The translations under genes were made by a program, and so were the position numbers. Shown piece by piece: positions 9,108 to 17,158 of a stretch of DNA of 64,000 bases; position 1 is the first letter of the stretch; the number at the start of each line of letters is the position of its first letter. The stretch is from Achromobacter pestifer (GTDB lineage: Bacteria; Pseudomonadota; Gammaproteobacteria; Burkholderiales; Burkholderiaceae_B). The stretch spans positions 2,976,001-3,040,000 of the forward strand of contig NZ_CP053985.1 of the NCBI RefSeq assembly GCF_013267355.1, given 5' to 3'. The notes beneath the pieces are model-generated. The model did not search any database. It was not told the DNA's origin and saw only the letters and a program-made list of their open reading frames with translations.

Positions 9108-9737
9108 TCAACGCCCCTTCTTGGCGGCCTGCTGCTTGCGGCATTCGGCGATGGCGGCGTCCGACTTGGCGCGCGGTTCCGCCACCGAACGGACCCGACC
9201 GCCTGCTGCGGCGGAGTTGGGGCCGCCGTGGGCTTCGTAGGTGCCGGTCTTCTCGTTGTAGCGTACCCGCTCGCCGCGAATCGTGTCGAACGGTTTTCCA
9301 CAGACAAAGCGGGTCACGACCGCCTGGCCGATCAGGTCAAAGGTGCTCTTGGTGCCGTCGTATTCGGCGCGCAAGCCGGTGCCTTCGATGAGTTCGAAGG
9401 TTTCCGGGCGTTCCTGGCGGATGGTCACGATCTTGCCCTTGTTGGCGGTGGCCGTGCCGTACTGGTTGCCCTGCGCGTCTTCGTTCATTTCCAGCACATC
9501 GGACGTCAGGGTCATGAGGCCGCGCGTCATGTTGACGTTGCCCGTGAAAACGCTCTTTTTCTTCACGTCGTCGTAGTGCAGGGTGTCCGACAGGATCAGC
9601 GTGCTGGGCTCTTCAGCCGGCGTCGCTGCCTTGGGCGCCGGATCCGCGGCATGGGCCGGGGCCAGCGCCGAGGCCGTCAGCAGGATGGCGCCGAGCAAGC
9701 GGGTCGTCGGGGCAAGGAGAATCCGGAGGTCGGTCAT
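9108..9737 (-). CDS. lptA: LPS transport periplasmic protein LptA
   Basis: Periplasmic bridge protein that carries LPS between inner and outer membranes. The 209-residue product has a Sec signal peptide (about 1-30, ending in AHA) and an OstA/LptA beta-jellyroll domain with repeated strands. The C-terminal tail is Lys/Ala-rich. Its start overlaps the lptC stop by 4 bp (ATGA), which indicates coupled translation. Confidence 0.93.
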   Translation of the reverse strand: MTDLRILLAPTTRLLGAILLTASALAPAHAADPAPKAATPAEEPSTLILSDTLHYDDVKKKSVFTGNVNMTRGLMTLTSDVLEMNEDAQGNQYGTATANKGKIVTIRQERPETFELIEGTGLRAEYDGTKSTFDLIGQAVVTRFVCGKPFDTIRGERVRYNEKTGTYEAHGGPNSAAAGGRVRSVAEPRAKSDAAIAECRKQQAAKKGR

Positions 9738-10366
9738 GGTTTTTTCTGGTCAGTGTTGTTGGCGGGAATTTCGGTCCGGCGTTGCTGCTTGCCTTCGGAT
9801 CCGGCAATTTCCACATCGGTCGATGCCGAAACCTGCAGTTGGCGCGTCTTGTTGTTGTAGTGCATGCCCGTGCCGTTCATGCGCGAACGGCCCTTGATGA
9901 CTTCCGCCGGCAGGTCGGTGTAGACCACGTCGTCGTCGGGCAGGATGATCAACTGCTGGCTGCGCACGTCCAGCAGGTCGTTATTGGCGTCGGGCTGACG
10001 GCGCACGTGGGCGTCGCCGTTCATGACGATGCGCTTGCCGCCTTGTTCCATCACGGCGGTCTTGGAGATAGCCACGGTGATGGGGTTGTCCTCGCGCTGG
10101 CCCACGGCGCGCGGCGAGGTTACATGATAGGAGTCGTCATCCGGGAAATGTTCCGCGTATACGCCTTCGAGCCGGTTGATGGGCTTGCCGTTCGGGTCGG
10201 TGCGCAGCATGACGAAGTCGCGCGACCAGGCGTCCATTTCGTGGGTGATGCGGCGCGGTGGATCCGTCTGGATGGCCCGCTGCGCGTAGTCCGCCGCCCA
10301 CCACGAGCTGGCGACCAGCACCAGCAGCAGGAACAGCGCGATCAGGGAGGGAAAACGTTCTTTCAT
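9734..10366 (-). CDS. lptC: LPS export system protein LptC
   Basis: Bitopic inner-membrane protein that receives LPS from LptFG and hands it to LptA. From the ATG at 10366 it has 210 residues: one transmembrane helix at about 8-28 followed by a periplasmic LptC jellyroll domain. The frame stays open to 10624 but that part overlaps kdsC and is not conserved, so 10366 is chosen. It follows kdsC by 40 bp and overlaps lptA by 4 bp. Confidence 0.93.
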   Translation of the reverse strand: MKERFPSLIALFLLLVLVASSWWAADYAQRAIQTDPPRRITHEMDAWSRDFVMLRTDPNGKPINRLEGVYAEHFPDDDSYHVTSPRAVGQREDNPITVAISKTAVMEQGGKRIVMNGDAHVRRQPDANNDLLDVRSQQLIILPDDDVVYTDLPAEVIKGRSRMNGTGMHYNNKTRQLQVSASTDVEIAGSEGKQQRRTEIPANNTDQKKP

Positions 10367-10406
10367 CGGGTCTGCAGCAAGGGCGTATGGGTTGTCCTGG
10401 CGGTCA

Positions 10407-11015
10407 TTATTGGATGGCGCCCGGGCCGAGCAGGCCCGGCGCCGCCAGGAAGGCGCCGAGGCGTCCCTGGGCCGCCAGCAGCAGGTCGCAGCATTCGCGC
10501 ACGGCGCCGTTGCCGCCAGTGTGCGTGGAGACCCAGTGGGCGGCCTGGCTGACGTAGCCCGGCGCGTTCGGCACGCTGGCCGCGAAGCCGGCGCGCTGCA
10601 GGGCCGGCAAGTCGATGACGTCATCGCCCATGTAGCCGGCCTGGTTCAGTTGGACACCGCAGCGCTGCGCAAGTTCGGCCAGGGCGCCGCCTTTGTCGCG
10701 GACGCCCTGGATGACCTCGGCGATGCCCAGTTCGGCGGCACGGCGCGCCACGATGGGGCCGGAGCGTCCGGTCATCAAAGCAACCTTCAGGCCGCCTTCC
10801 ATCAGCAGGCGCAGTCCGTGGCCGTCCAGCGCATTGAAGCGCTTTTGCAGCTCGCCGTTTTCGCCGTAATAGAGGCTGCCGTCGGTCAGCACGCCGTCCA
10901 CGTCGAACACCATCAGGCGTACCGCGGCGGCGCGTTCGCGCACGCCTGCGGGGATGCGGGCCAGGACCAGCGCTTCGGCCGGATGCGTCATGGGTACAGA
11001 AGGAGTCATAGTCAT
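10407..11015 (-). CDS. kdsC: 3-deoxy-D-manno-octulosonate 8-phosphate phosphatase
   Basis: Hydrolyses Kdo-8-phosphate to Kdo for LPS core synthesis. It is a 202-residue HAD enzyme of the capless C0 type: the nucleophile motif is in VFDVDGVLTDG and the late motif with the acidic pair is in MGDDVIDLP. The start at 11015 overlaps the kdsD stop by 4 bp; an internal ATG 8 codons later is an alternative start. Confidence 0.95.
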   Translation of the reverse strand: MTMTPSVPMTHPAEALVLARIPAGVRERAAAVRLMVFDVDGVLTDGSLYYGENGELQKRFNALDGHGLRLLMEGGLKVALMTGRSGPIVARRAAELGIAEVIQGVRDKGGALAELAQRCGVQLNQAGYMGDDVIDLPALQRAGFAASVPNAPGYVSQAAHWVSTHTGGNGAVRECCDLLLAAQGRLGAFLAAPGLLGPGAIQ

Positions 11016-12001
11016 ACCACTTTGGCGGCCATCAGGTCATGCATGTGCAGGGCGCCGAGCAGAACGCCGTCGCTGTCCAGCACGAGCATGTGGTTGAGCC
11101 GTTGTTTGTCCATTTGCTGGGCGGCCTCGACGGCCAGCGCGTCGGGGGTGATGCTGCGCGGCGAACGCGTCATGCCGGATTCGACGGTCAGGCTGCGGAT
11201 GTCGCCTTGGCGGGCGATCAGGCGGCGCAGGTCGCCGTCGGTGAAGATGCCTACGGGGCGGCGCTGGGCGTCGGTCACGACGGTCATGCCCATGCCTTTG
11301 GCGGACATGACCTCCAGCGCCTGCGATACCGGGGTGCCGGCCATGACGATGGGCAGGGCGTCGCCCTGGCGCATGACGTCGCGCACGTGGGTCAGCAGGC
11401 GGCGGCCGAGCGCGCCGCCCGGGTGCGAGCGGGCGAAATCCTGCGGGCCGAAGCCGCGGGCCTCCAGGCAGGCGACGGCCAGGGCGTCGCCCAGGGCCAG
11501 CGCGGCGGTGGTGCTGGCCGTGGGCGCCAGATTCAGCGGGCAGGCTTCCTGGGCCACGCTGGCGTCCAGGTGGACGTCGGCCAGCTGGGCCAATTCGGAC
11601 TGCGGGTTGCCGGTAATGGCGATCAGCTTGGCGCCCATGCGGCGGGCGACGGGAAGAATCGTCAGCAGTTCCTGGCCGGAGCCGGAATAGGAAATTGCGA
11701 TGAGGACGTCATCCTGGGTGATCATGCCCAGATCGCCATGGACAGCCTCGGCGGCGTGCACGAAAAAGGCCGGCGTGCCGGTCGAGGCCAGGGTCGCCGC
11801 GATCTTGCGGGCGACGTGGCCGGTCTTGCCGATGCCGCTGACGACCACACGCCCGCGGCAGGCCAGCAGCATCGCGACGGTCTGCGTGAAGCTGTCGTCC
11901 AGCCGGGCCGACAGGTCCATCAGGCCCTGGCATTCGATCTGCAGCGTTCTGCGCGCAGATGCCAGCGCGGTCTCGGACGATGTTGTGGGATGGTCAGTCA
12001 T
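11012..12001 (-). CDS. kdsD: Arabinose-5-phosphate isomerase
   Basis: Converts ribulose-5-phosphate to arabinose-5-phosphate, the first committed step to Kdo. The 329 residues comprise a SIS sugar isomerase domain (about 40-175; GIGKTGHVARKIAATL and SYSGSGQE) and two C-terminal CBS domains. It heads the envelope operon kdsDC-lptCAB and is divergent from purT across about 100 bp. Confidence 0.95.
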   Translation of the reverse strand: MTDHPTTSSETALASARRTLQIECQGLMDLSARLDDSFTQTVAMLLACRGRVVVSGIGKTGHVARKIAATLASTGTPAFFVHAAEAVHGDLGMITQDDVLIAISYSGSGQELLTILPVARRMGAKLIAITGNPQSELAQLADVHLDASVAQEACPLNLAPTASTTAALALGDALAVACLEARGFGPQDFARSHPGGALGRRLLTHVRDVMRQGDALPIVMAGTPVSQALEVMSAKGMGMTVVTDAQRRPVGIFTDGDLRRLIARQGDIRSLTVESGMTRSPRSITPDALAVEAAQQMDKQRLNHMLVLDSDGVLLGALHMHDLMAAKVV

Positions 12002-12104
12002 ACGTGGATTTTAATATCAGTATGCGGGTTTGCCCCCGGAAAGGGCGTATGGCATGCTGGCGGGTCATTTCAACGGCTTTCCAACTTTTTTCCAGGCCCG
12101 CTCC

Positions 12105-13322
12105 ATGTCCAGCATTTCCAGCCCCGTTCTTGGCACGCCCCTGTCCCCCTTGGCCACCCGCGTCATGCTGCTCGGGTCCGGCGAATTGGGCAAAGAGGTC
12201 ATCATTGCCCTGCAGCGGCTGGGCGTGGAAGTCATTGCCGTGGATCGGTATGCCGATGCCCCGGGCCATCAGGTGGCGCATCGGGCGCATGTGGTCTCGA
12301 TGACGGACCCGCAGGCCCTGCGCAAGGTCATCGAACAGGAACGGCCCCACGTTATTGTCCCCGAAATCGAAGCCATTGCCACCAATTTGCTGGTGGAATT
12401 GGAAGAGGCGGGCGTGGCCCGGGTGACGCCGACCGCGCGCGCGGCCCAGTTGACCATGAACCGCGAGGGCATCCGCCGGCTGGCTGCCGAGACCCTGGGG
12501 CTGCCGACCTCGCCCTATCGCTTTGTCGACACCGAAGCAGAACTGCGCGCGGCCATCGACGGCGGCATCGGCTATCCCTGCGTCATCAAGCCGGTCATGT
12601 CCTCCTCGGGCAAGGGCCAGTCCGTGATCAAGAGCGCCGACGACGTCGAGTCCGCCTGGCGCTACGCCCAGGAGGGCGGCCGGGTGGGCGGCGGGCGCGC
12701 CATCGTCGAGGGCTTCATCCGCTTCGACTACGAAATCACCCTGCTGACCGTGCGCGCCCGCGGCGCCGACGGCCAGGTCGAAACCCGCTACTGCGAACCC
12801 ATCGGCCACAAGCAGGTCGATGGCGACTACGTGGAAAGCTGGCAGCCGCACCCGATGTCTCCCGCCGCGCTGCAGCGTTCCCGGGACATCGCGCTCGCGG
12901 TCACGTCCAACCTGGGCGGCCTGGGTATCTTCGGCGTGGAGCTGTTCGTGGCCGGCGACCAGGTCTGGTTCTCGGAAGTCAGCCCGCGTCCGCACGACAC
13001 CGGCATGGTCACCATGATCACCCAGGTCCAGAACGAATTCGAACTGCACGCCCGGGCGTTCCTGGGGCTGCCGGTGGACACCAGCCTGCGCCAGCCCGGC
13101 GCCAGCAGCGTCATCTACGGCGGCGTCGAGGCCGCCGCGGTCTCGTTCCACAACGTGGCCGAAGCGCTGGCCGAACCCGGTACCGACATCCGCCTCTTCG
13201 GCAAGCCCGAATCCTTCGTCAAGCGCCGCATGGGCGTGGGCCTGGCCGTGGCCGACGACGTGGCGGCGGCCCGGGCCAAGGCCAAGCGGGTTTCGGCGGC
13301 GGTGTCCGTCAAGGCCGGCTGA
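12105..13322 (+). CDS. purT: Formate-dependent phosphoribosylglycinamide formyltransferase
   Basis: Makes formyl-GAR from GAR, formate and ATP in de novo purine synthesis. The 405-residue ATP-grasp protein has the N-terminal nucleotide-binding start ([11 protein letters not shown]), the ATP-grasp core with [12 protein letters not shown], and the [15 protein letters not shown] metal/ATP segment. The ATG at 12105 is chosen over one at 12030 because homology starts just after it. It stands alone and is followed by a strong palindrome. Confidence 0.95.
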   Translation: MSSISSPVLGTPLSPLATRVMLLGSGELGKEVIIALQRLGVEVIAVDRYADAPGHQVAHRAHVVSMTDPQALRKVIEQERPHVIVPEIEAIATNLLVELEEAGVARVTPTARAAQLTMNREGIRRLAAETLGLPTSPYRFVDTEAELRAAIDGGIGYPCVIKPVMSSSGKGQSVIKSADDVESAWRYAQEGGRVGGGRAIVEGFIRFDYEITLLTVRARGADGQVETRYCEPIGHKQVDGDYVESWQPHPMSPAALQRSRDIALAVTSNLGGLGIFGVELFVAGDQVWFSEVSPRPHDTGMVTMITQVQNEFELHARAFLGLPVDTSLRQPGASSVIYGGVEAAAVSFHNVAEALAEPGTDIRLFGKPESFVKRRMGVGLAVADDVAAARAKAKRVSAAVSVKAG

Positions 13323-13354
13323 GTCCGCTTTTCCCTTCCGCTTTTCCCCTCTTT

Positions 13355-13388
13355 AAGCGGCCACCAGCCCATGGGCTGGTGGCCGCTT
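13355..13388 (+). terminator. 34-bp perfect palindrome after purT
   Basis: A perfect inverted repeat with 17-bp arms centred on ATG/CAT begins 33 bp after the purT stop. It has AA on its left and TT on its right but no long T-run, so it is a probable rather than classical terminator. Confidence 0.6.
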
Positions 13389-13519
13389 GCGTTCGTCCAG
13401 ACCCATTCCAACGGCCCGGCCACGCCTGTCGTCGCTGTCCCGGCACCTTGTCTTGAGATCTTCCCCCTGCTGCCGGTGTGGTTTGCGCTTTCGCATGGTT
13501 TGTTCGATAATTTCGGAAA

Positions 13520-13537
13520 TTTCAGAATTTTCTGAAA
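13520..13537. promoter_or_regulatory. Palindromic operator candidate upstream of the GbsR/MarR regulator
   Basis: TTTCAGAA and TTCTGAAA form perfect 8-bp arms around TT, inside an AT-rich patch in otherwise GC-rich DNA. A related TTTCGGAA half lies immediately to the left (13511-13518). It is 63 bp before the regulator start, a suitable place for autoregulation. Confidence 0.5.
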
Positions 13538-13600
13538 GCGGTGTAACTGATATTTATCACTCCGGGGCTGCGGCCCTGACCCTGCCGGCGTAGCTCGATC

Positions 13601-14146
13601 ATGGCCCTGTCCCCCCAAAACGAACGCTTCGTCCTGCATTTCGGCGAAATGGGCAGCCGATGGGGGGTGAACCGCACGGTCGGCCAGATCTACGCCCTGC
13701 TGTTCCTCTCGCCCAAGCCGTTGAATGCCGATGACATCGCCGAGACCCTAGGCTTCTCGCGCTCCAACGTCAGCCTGGGGCTGAAGGAGCTGCAGTCCTG
13801 GCGCCTGGTCAAGCTCATGCATCAAGTCGGCGACCGCCGCGACTACTTCGAAACTCCCAAGGACGTCTGGGAGATCTTCCGCATCCTGATGGAAGAAAAA
13901 CGCAAGCGCGAAATCGATCCCACGCTGACCTTGCTGCGGGACACCCTGCTGGAACCCCCCTCGGGTCCCGATGAGGCCTACGCGCAACAACGCATGAACG
14001 AAATGCTGGAGCTCATCGAACTGTCTACCGGATGGTTCGATGAGGTTCAACGACTGCCGCCAGAAACCCTGCAGAACCTGATGAAGCTCGGCTCGAAAGT
14101 GCAGAAGGTGCTGGGTTTCGCCGGCAAATTGCGGGGCAAGGGCTGA
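13601..14146 (+). CDS. GbsR/MarR-family transcriptional regulator
   Basis: The 181-residue winged-helix protein has the DNA-binding domain at about 20-90 (LNADDIAETLGFSRSNVSLGLKEL is the recognition region) and a helical C-terminal dimerisation part. The GbsR branch of the MarR superfamily is associated with osmoprotectant or respiratory genes. It lies 127 bp upstream of cydA on the same strand, so it probably controls the cytochrome bd operon. I see no cysteine or obvious redox ligand in it. Confidence 0.85.
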   Translation: MALSPQNERFVLHFGEMGSRWGVNRTVGQIYALLFLSPKPLNADDIAETLGFSRSNVSLGLKELQSWRLVKLMHQVGDRRDYFETPKDVWEIFRILMEEKRKREIDPTLTLLRDTLLEPPSGPDEAYAQQRMNEMLELIELSTGWFDEVQRLPPETLQNLMKLGSKVQKVLGFAGKLRGKG

Positions 14147-14273
14147 CCTTGATCCGCCCCGATTTTTCAGGAAACCTCTATGAAGTTGTATGCAACGCTC
14201 GTAACATGGCGCGAGAGACGGCCTGGGAACCATGCCGGTTGCCGCGGCACCTCAACTGCTTGGGAGCGACCCA

Positions 14274-15848
14274 ATGATTGATCTCGACGTCGTAAATCTG
14301 TCGCGATTCCAGTTCGCCGCGACCGCGCTCTACCACTTCCTCTTCGTCCCCCTCACGCTTGGCCTGTCGTTCATCCTGGCCATCATGGAAAGCGTGTACG
14401 TCATGACCGGCCGCCCCATCTGGAAGCGGATGACCATGTTCTGGGGCACGCTCTTCGGCATCAACTTCGCATTGGGCGTCGCGACCGGCGTCGTCATGGA
14501 GTTCCAGTTCGGCATGAACTGGTCCTACTACAGCCATTACGTGGGCGACATCTTCGGCGCGCCGCTGGCGCTCGAAGGGCTGATGGCCTTCTTCCTGGAA
14601 GCCACCTTCGTCGGTCTGTTCTTCTTTGGCTGGAACCGCATGTCCAAGGTCAGCCACCTGGTGGTGACCTGGCTGGTGGCGTTCGGCACCAACTTCTCGG
14701 CGCTGTGGATCCTGATCGCCAACGGCTGGATGCAGAATCCGGTCGGTTCGATCTTCAACCCCGACACCATGCGCATGGAGATGACCGACTTCGCCGCGGT
14801 GGTCTTCAATCCCGTGGCCCAGGCCAAGTTCGTGCACACGGTCAGCGCGGGCTACGTCGCGGGCGCCATGTTCGTCATGTCGATCAGCGCCTGGTACCTG
14901 CTGAAGGGCCGCCACATCGATCTGGCCAAGCGCTCGATGGCGGTTGCCGCCAGCTTCGGCCTGGCCTCGGCGCTGTCGGTCGTGGTGCTGGGAGACGAAA
15001 GCGGCTACCTCACCACCGAACACCAGAAGATGAAGATCGCGGCCATCGAGTCCATGTGGCACACCGAGCCGGCCCCCGCGTCCTTCAACCTGATCGCCAT
15101 CCCCAACCAGGCCGAGCGCAAGAACGACTTCGCGATCGAGATCCCCTACGTCATGGGCATCATCGGCACGCGCTCGCTCACCACGCCGCTGCTGGGCATC
15201 GACGACCTGATCCGGCGCGCGGAAAACCGTATCCGCGACGGCATGGTGGCCTATGACGCCTTGCAGAAGATCCGCGCCAATCCCAAGGACGTGGATGCGC
15301 GCATGGTCTTCGACAAGACCTGGCCCGACCTGGGCTACGCGCTTCTGGTCAAGCGCTACCAGCCCGACATGAGCAAGGTCACCGAGGACGACATCAAGAA
15401 AGCCGCCGTCGATACCGTGCCCAACGTCGCGCCGCTGTTCTGGGCGTTCCGCATCATGGTGGCGGTGGGCATGTACCTGATCCTGTTCTTCGGCGTGGCC
15501 TTCTGGCTGGCTTCGCGCGGACGGCTGGACAGCCGGCGCGGCCTGCTCAAGGTGGCGCTGTGGAGCCTGCCGTTGCCCTGGGTCGCCATCGAAAGCGGCT
15601 GGTTCGTGGCCGAGTACGGCCGCCAGCCCTGGGTGATCGAAGGCGTGCTGCCGACCTACTACGCGGCTTCAGGCCTGACCATCGTCGACCTGGCCATCAG
15701 CCTGACGATATTCCTGGTGCTGTACACGGTGCTGCTGATCATCGGCGTGAAGGTGATGCTGCACGCCGTGAGGAAGGGACCGAAATCCGATGGGCCGGCG
15801 CTTGGCACCGCCGCCGCCGATCCTGTGCGCGCAGCCGTGCGGGCCTGA
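14274..15848 (+). CDS. cydA: Cytochrome bd ubiquinol oxidase subunit I
   Basis: Haem-bearing subunit of the high-affinity quinol oxidase in the cytoplasmic membrane. The 524 residues contain the N-terminal haem histidine (His21, matching His19 of E. coli), multiple membrane helices, and the conserved GRQPW motif with VIEGVLPT. The length matches the long Q-loop type. I chose the ATG at 14274, after a GGGAG element, rather than the ATG at 14232, because the RxQFA start is conserved. It begins the cydABXDC operon. Confidence 0.97.
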   Translation: MIDLDVVNLSRFQFAATALYHFLFVPLTLGLSFILAIMESVYVMTGRPIWKRMTMFWGTLFGINFALGVATGVVMEFQFGMNWSYYSHYVGDIFGAPLALEGLMAFFLEATFVGLFFFGWNRMSKVSHLVVTWLVAFGTNFSALWILIANGWMQNPVGSIFNPDTMRMEMTDFAAVVFNPVAQAKFVHTVSAGYVAGAMFVMSISAWYLLKGRHIDLAKRSMAVAASFGLASALSVVVLGDESGYLTTEHQKMKIAAIESMWHTEPAPASFNLIAIPNQAERKNDFAIEIPYVMGIIGTRSLTTPLLGIDDLIRRAENRIRDGMVAYDALQKIRANPKDVDARMVFDKTWPDLGYALLVKRYQPDMSKVTEDDIKKAAVDTVPNVAPLFWAFRIMVAVGMYLILFFGVAFWLASRGRLDSRRGLLKVALWSLPLPWVAIESGWFVAEYGRQPWVIEGVLPTYYAASGLTIVDLAISLTIFLVLYTVLLIIGVKVMLHAVRKGPKSDGPALGTAAADPVRAAVRA

Positions 15849-15861
15849 GGGAGAGACAGCG

Positions 15862-17016
15862 ATGGATACTCTTATTCCTTTTGACTACGGCACCCTGCGC
15901 GTGGTCTGGTGGGTGCTGCTGGGCGCCTTGCTCATCGGTTTCGCCGTCATGGACGGCTTTGACCTGGGCGTGGCCGCGCTGCTGCCGGTGGTCGCCAAGA
16001 CCGACATCGAGCGCCGGGTGGTGATCAACGTGGTGGGGCCGGTCTGGGAAGGCAACCAGGTCTGGCTCATCACGGCGGGCGGCGCCATTTTTGCCGCCTG
16101 GCCCTTGCTGTACGCGGCATCGTTCTCAGGCTTCTACCTGGCGATGATGCTGGTGCTGATCGCGCTGATCCTGCGGCCGGTGGGTTTCAAGTACCGCAGC
16201 AAGATGGAGGGCACGAGCTGGCGCAACCGCTGGGACGGCGTGCTCTGTTTTTCGGGCGTGGTGGCGTCGCTGGTGTTCGGCGTGGCCATGGGCAATATCG
16301 TCCTGGGCGTGCCATTCACCTTCGATCCGGTGACCTTGCGCCCCATCTATCAAGGGCATTTCTACCAGCTGTTCATGCCGTTCGCGCTGCTGGCCGGCGT
16401 GCTCAGCGTGGTGATGCTGGCGATGCATGGCGCCGTGCTGCTGGCCTGGCGCACCGAAGACCCGATCTCGTCGCGGGCCCGCAACTGGGGCAGGCTGTGC
16501 GCCTTGCTGACCGCGGCGCTGTTCGCGGCCGGCGGCTTCTGGGTGGCGGGCGGCGTCGGCGGCCATGTCATCACCAGCGCGGTGGACATGGCAGGCCCGT
16601 CCGATCCGATGCTCAAGACGGTGGCGGTGCAGAACGGCGCCTGGATGGCCAATTACGCGAAGTGGCCGCTGATGTGGATCGCGCCCGCGCTGGGCGTGGG
16701 CGGCGCCGTGCTGGTGGCATTGCTGCTGACCGTGCGCGCCAACGTGCTGGCGTTCCTGGCGTCCGCGCTTTCGATCGCCGGCGTGATCCTGACGGTGGGC
16801 TTTTCGCTGTTCCCCTTCATCATGCCGTCGTCGTCGAATCCGAAGGCCGGCCTGACCATCTGGGACGGCTCGTCCAGCCACTTGACGCTGTGGATCATGG
16901 TGATTGCGGTTGCCATCTTCCTGCCCCTCATCACGCTCTACACATCCTGGGTCTACCGCGTCATGCGCGGCAAGGTCACCGAGGAATCGGTGAGCGACAC
17001 GCCCAACTCATACTGA
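15862..17016 (+). CDS. cydB: Cytochrome bd ubiquinol oxidase subunit II
   Basis: Membrane partner of CydA. The 384 residues form about eight or nine hydrophobic helices, with the conserved start (RVVWWVLLG, then FAVMDGFDLG) and WEGNQVW. The ATG at 15862 follows a GGGAGAGA ribosome-binding site; a frame reaching back into cydA is spurious. It is 13 bp after cydA and 16 bp before cydX. Confidence 0.97.
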   Translation: MDTLIPFDYGTLRVVWWVLLGALLIGFAVMDGFDLGVAALLPVVAKTDIERRVVINVVGPVWEGNQVWLITAGGAIFAAWPLLYAASFSGFYLAMMLVLIALILRPVGFKYRSKMEGTSWRNRWDGVLCFSGVVASLVFGVAMGNIVLGVPFTFDPVTLRPIYQGHFYQLFMPFALLAGVLSVVMLAMHGAVLLAWRTEDPISSRARNWGRLCALLTAALFAAGGFWVAGGVGGHVITSAVDMAGPSDPMLKTVAVQNGAWMANYAKWPLMWIAPALGVGGAVLVALLLTVRANVLAFLASALSIAGVILTVGFSLFPFIMPSSSNPKAGLTIWDGSSSHLTLWIMVIAVAIFLPLITLYTSWVYRVMRGKVTEESVSDTPNSY

Positions 17017-17032
17017 AAAAGGAGCCTCCACC

Positions 17033-17158
17033 ATGTGGTATTTCTCGTGGATACTCGGTCTGGGCCTGGCGTGCGCCTTCGCCATCCTCAACGCAATGTG
17101 GTTTGAGCTGCGCGAGGGTCATACCCATGATCCGCGCGCTAGCCGCAACGACGAGTGA
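17033..17158 (+). CDS. cydX: Cytochrome bd small subunit CydX
   Basis: A 41-residue single-helix protein that stabilises the haem site of the CydAB complex. Its N terminus begins MWYFSWILG, matching the CydX/YbgT start MWYF-WILG, and continues with a hydrophobic helix and a charged His/Asp/Arg tail. A strong AAGGAG lies 9 nt before the ATG. The stop overlaps the GTG start of cydD by 4 bp (GTGA), so translation is coupled to the maturation transporter. Confidence 0.95.
   Translation: MWYFSWILGLGLACAFAILNAMWFELREGHTHDPRASRNDE

Noticed and set aside
11039..13456. Very long plus-strand open frame across kdsD and purT.
   Set aside because: It is antisense to kdsD and then out of frame with purT; composition is Gly/Arg/His-rich, typical of shadow frames in GC-rich DNA, and no family is recognisable.
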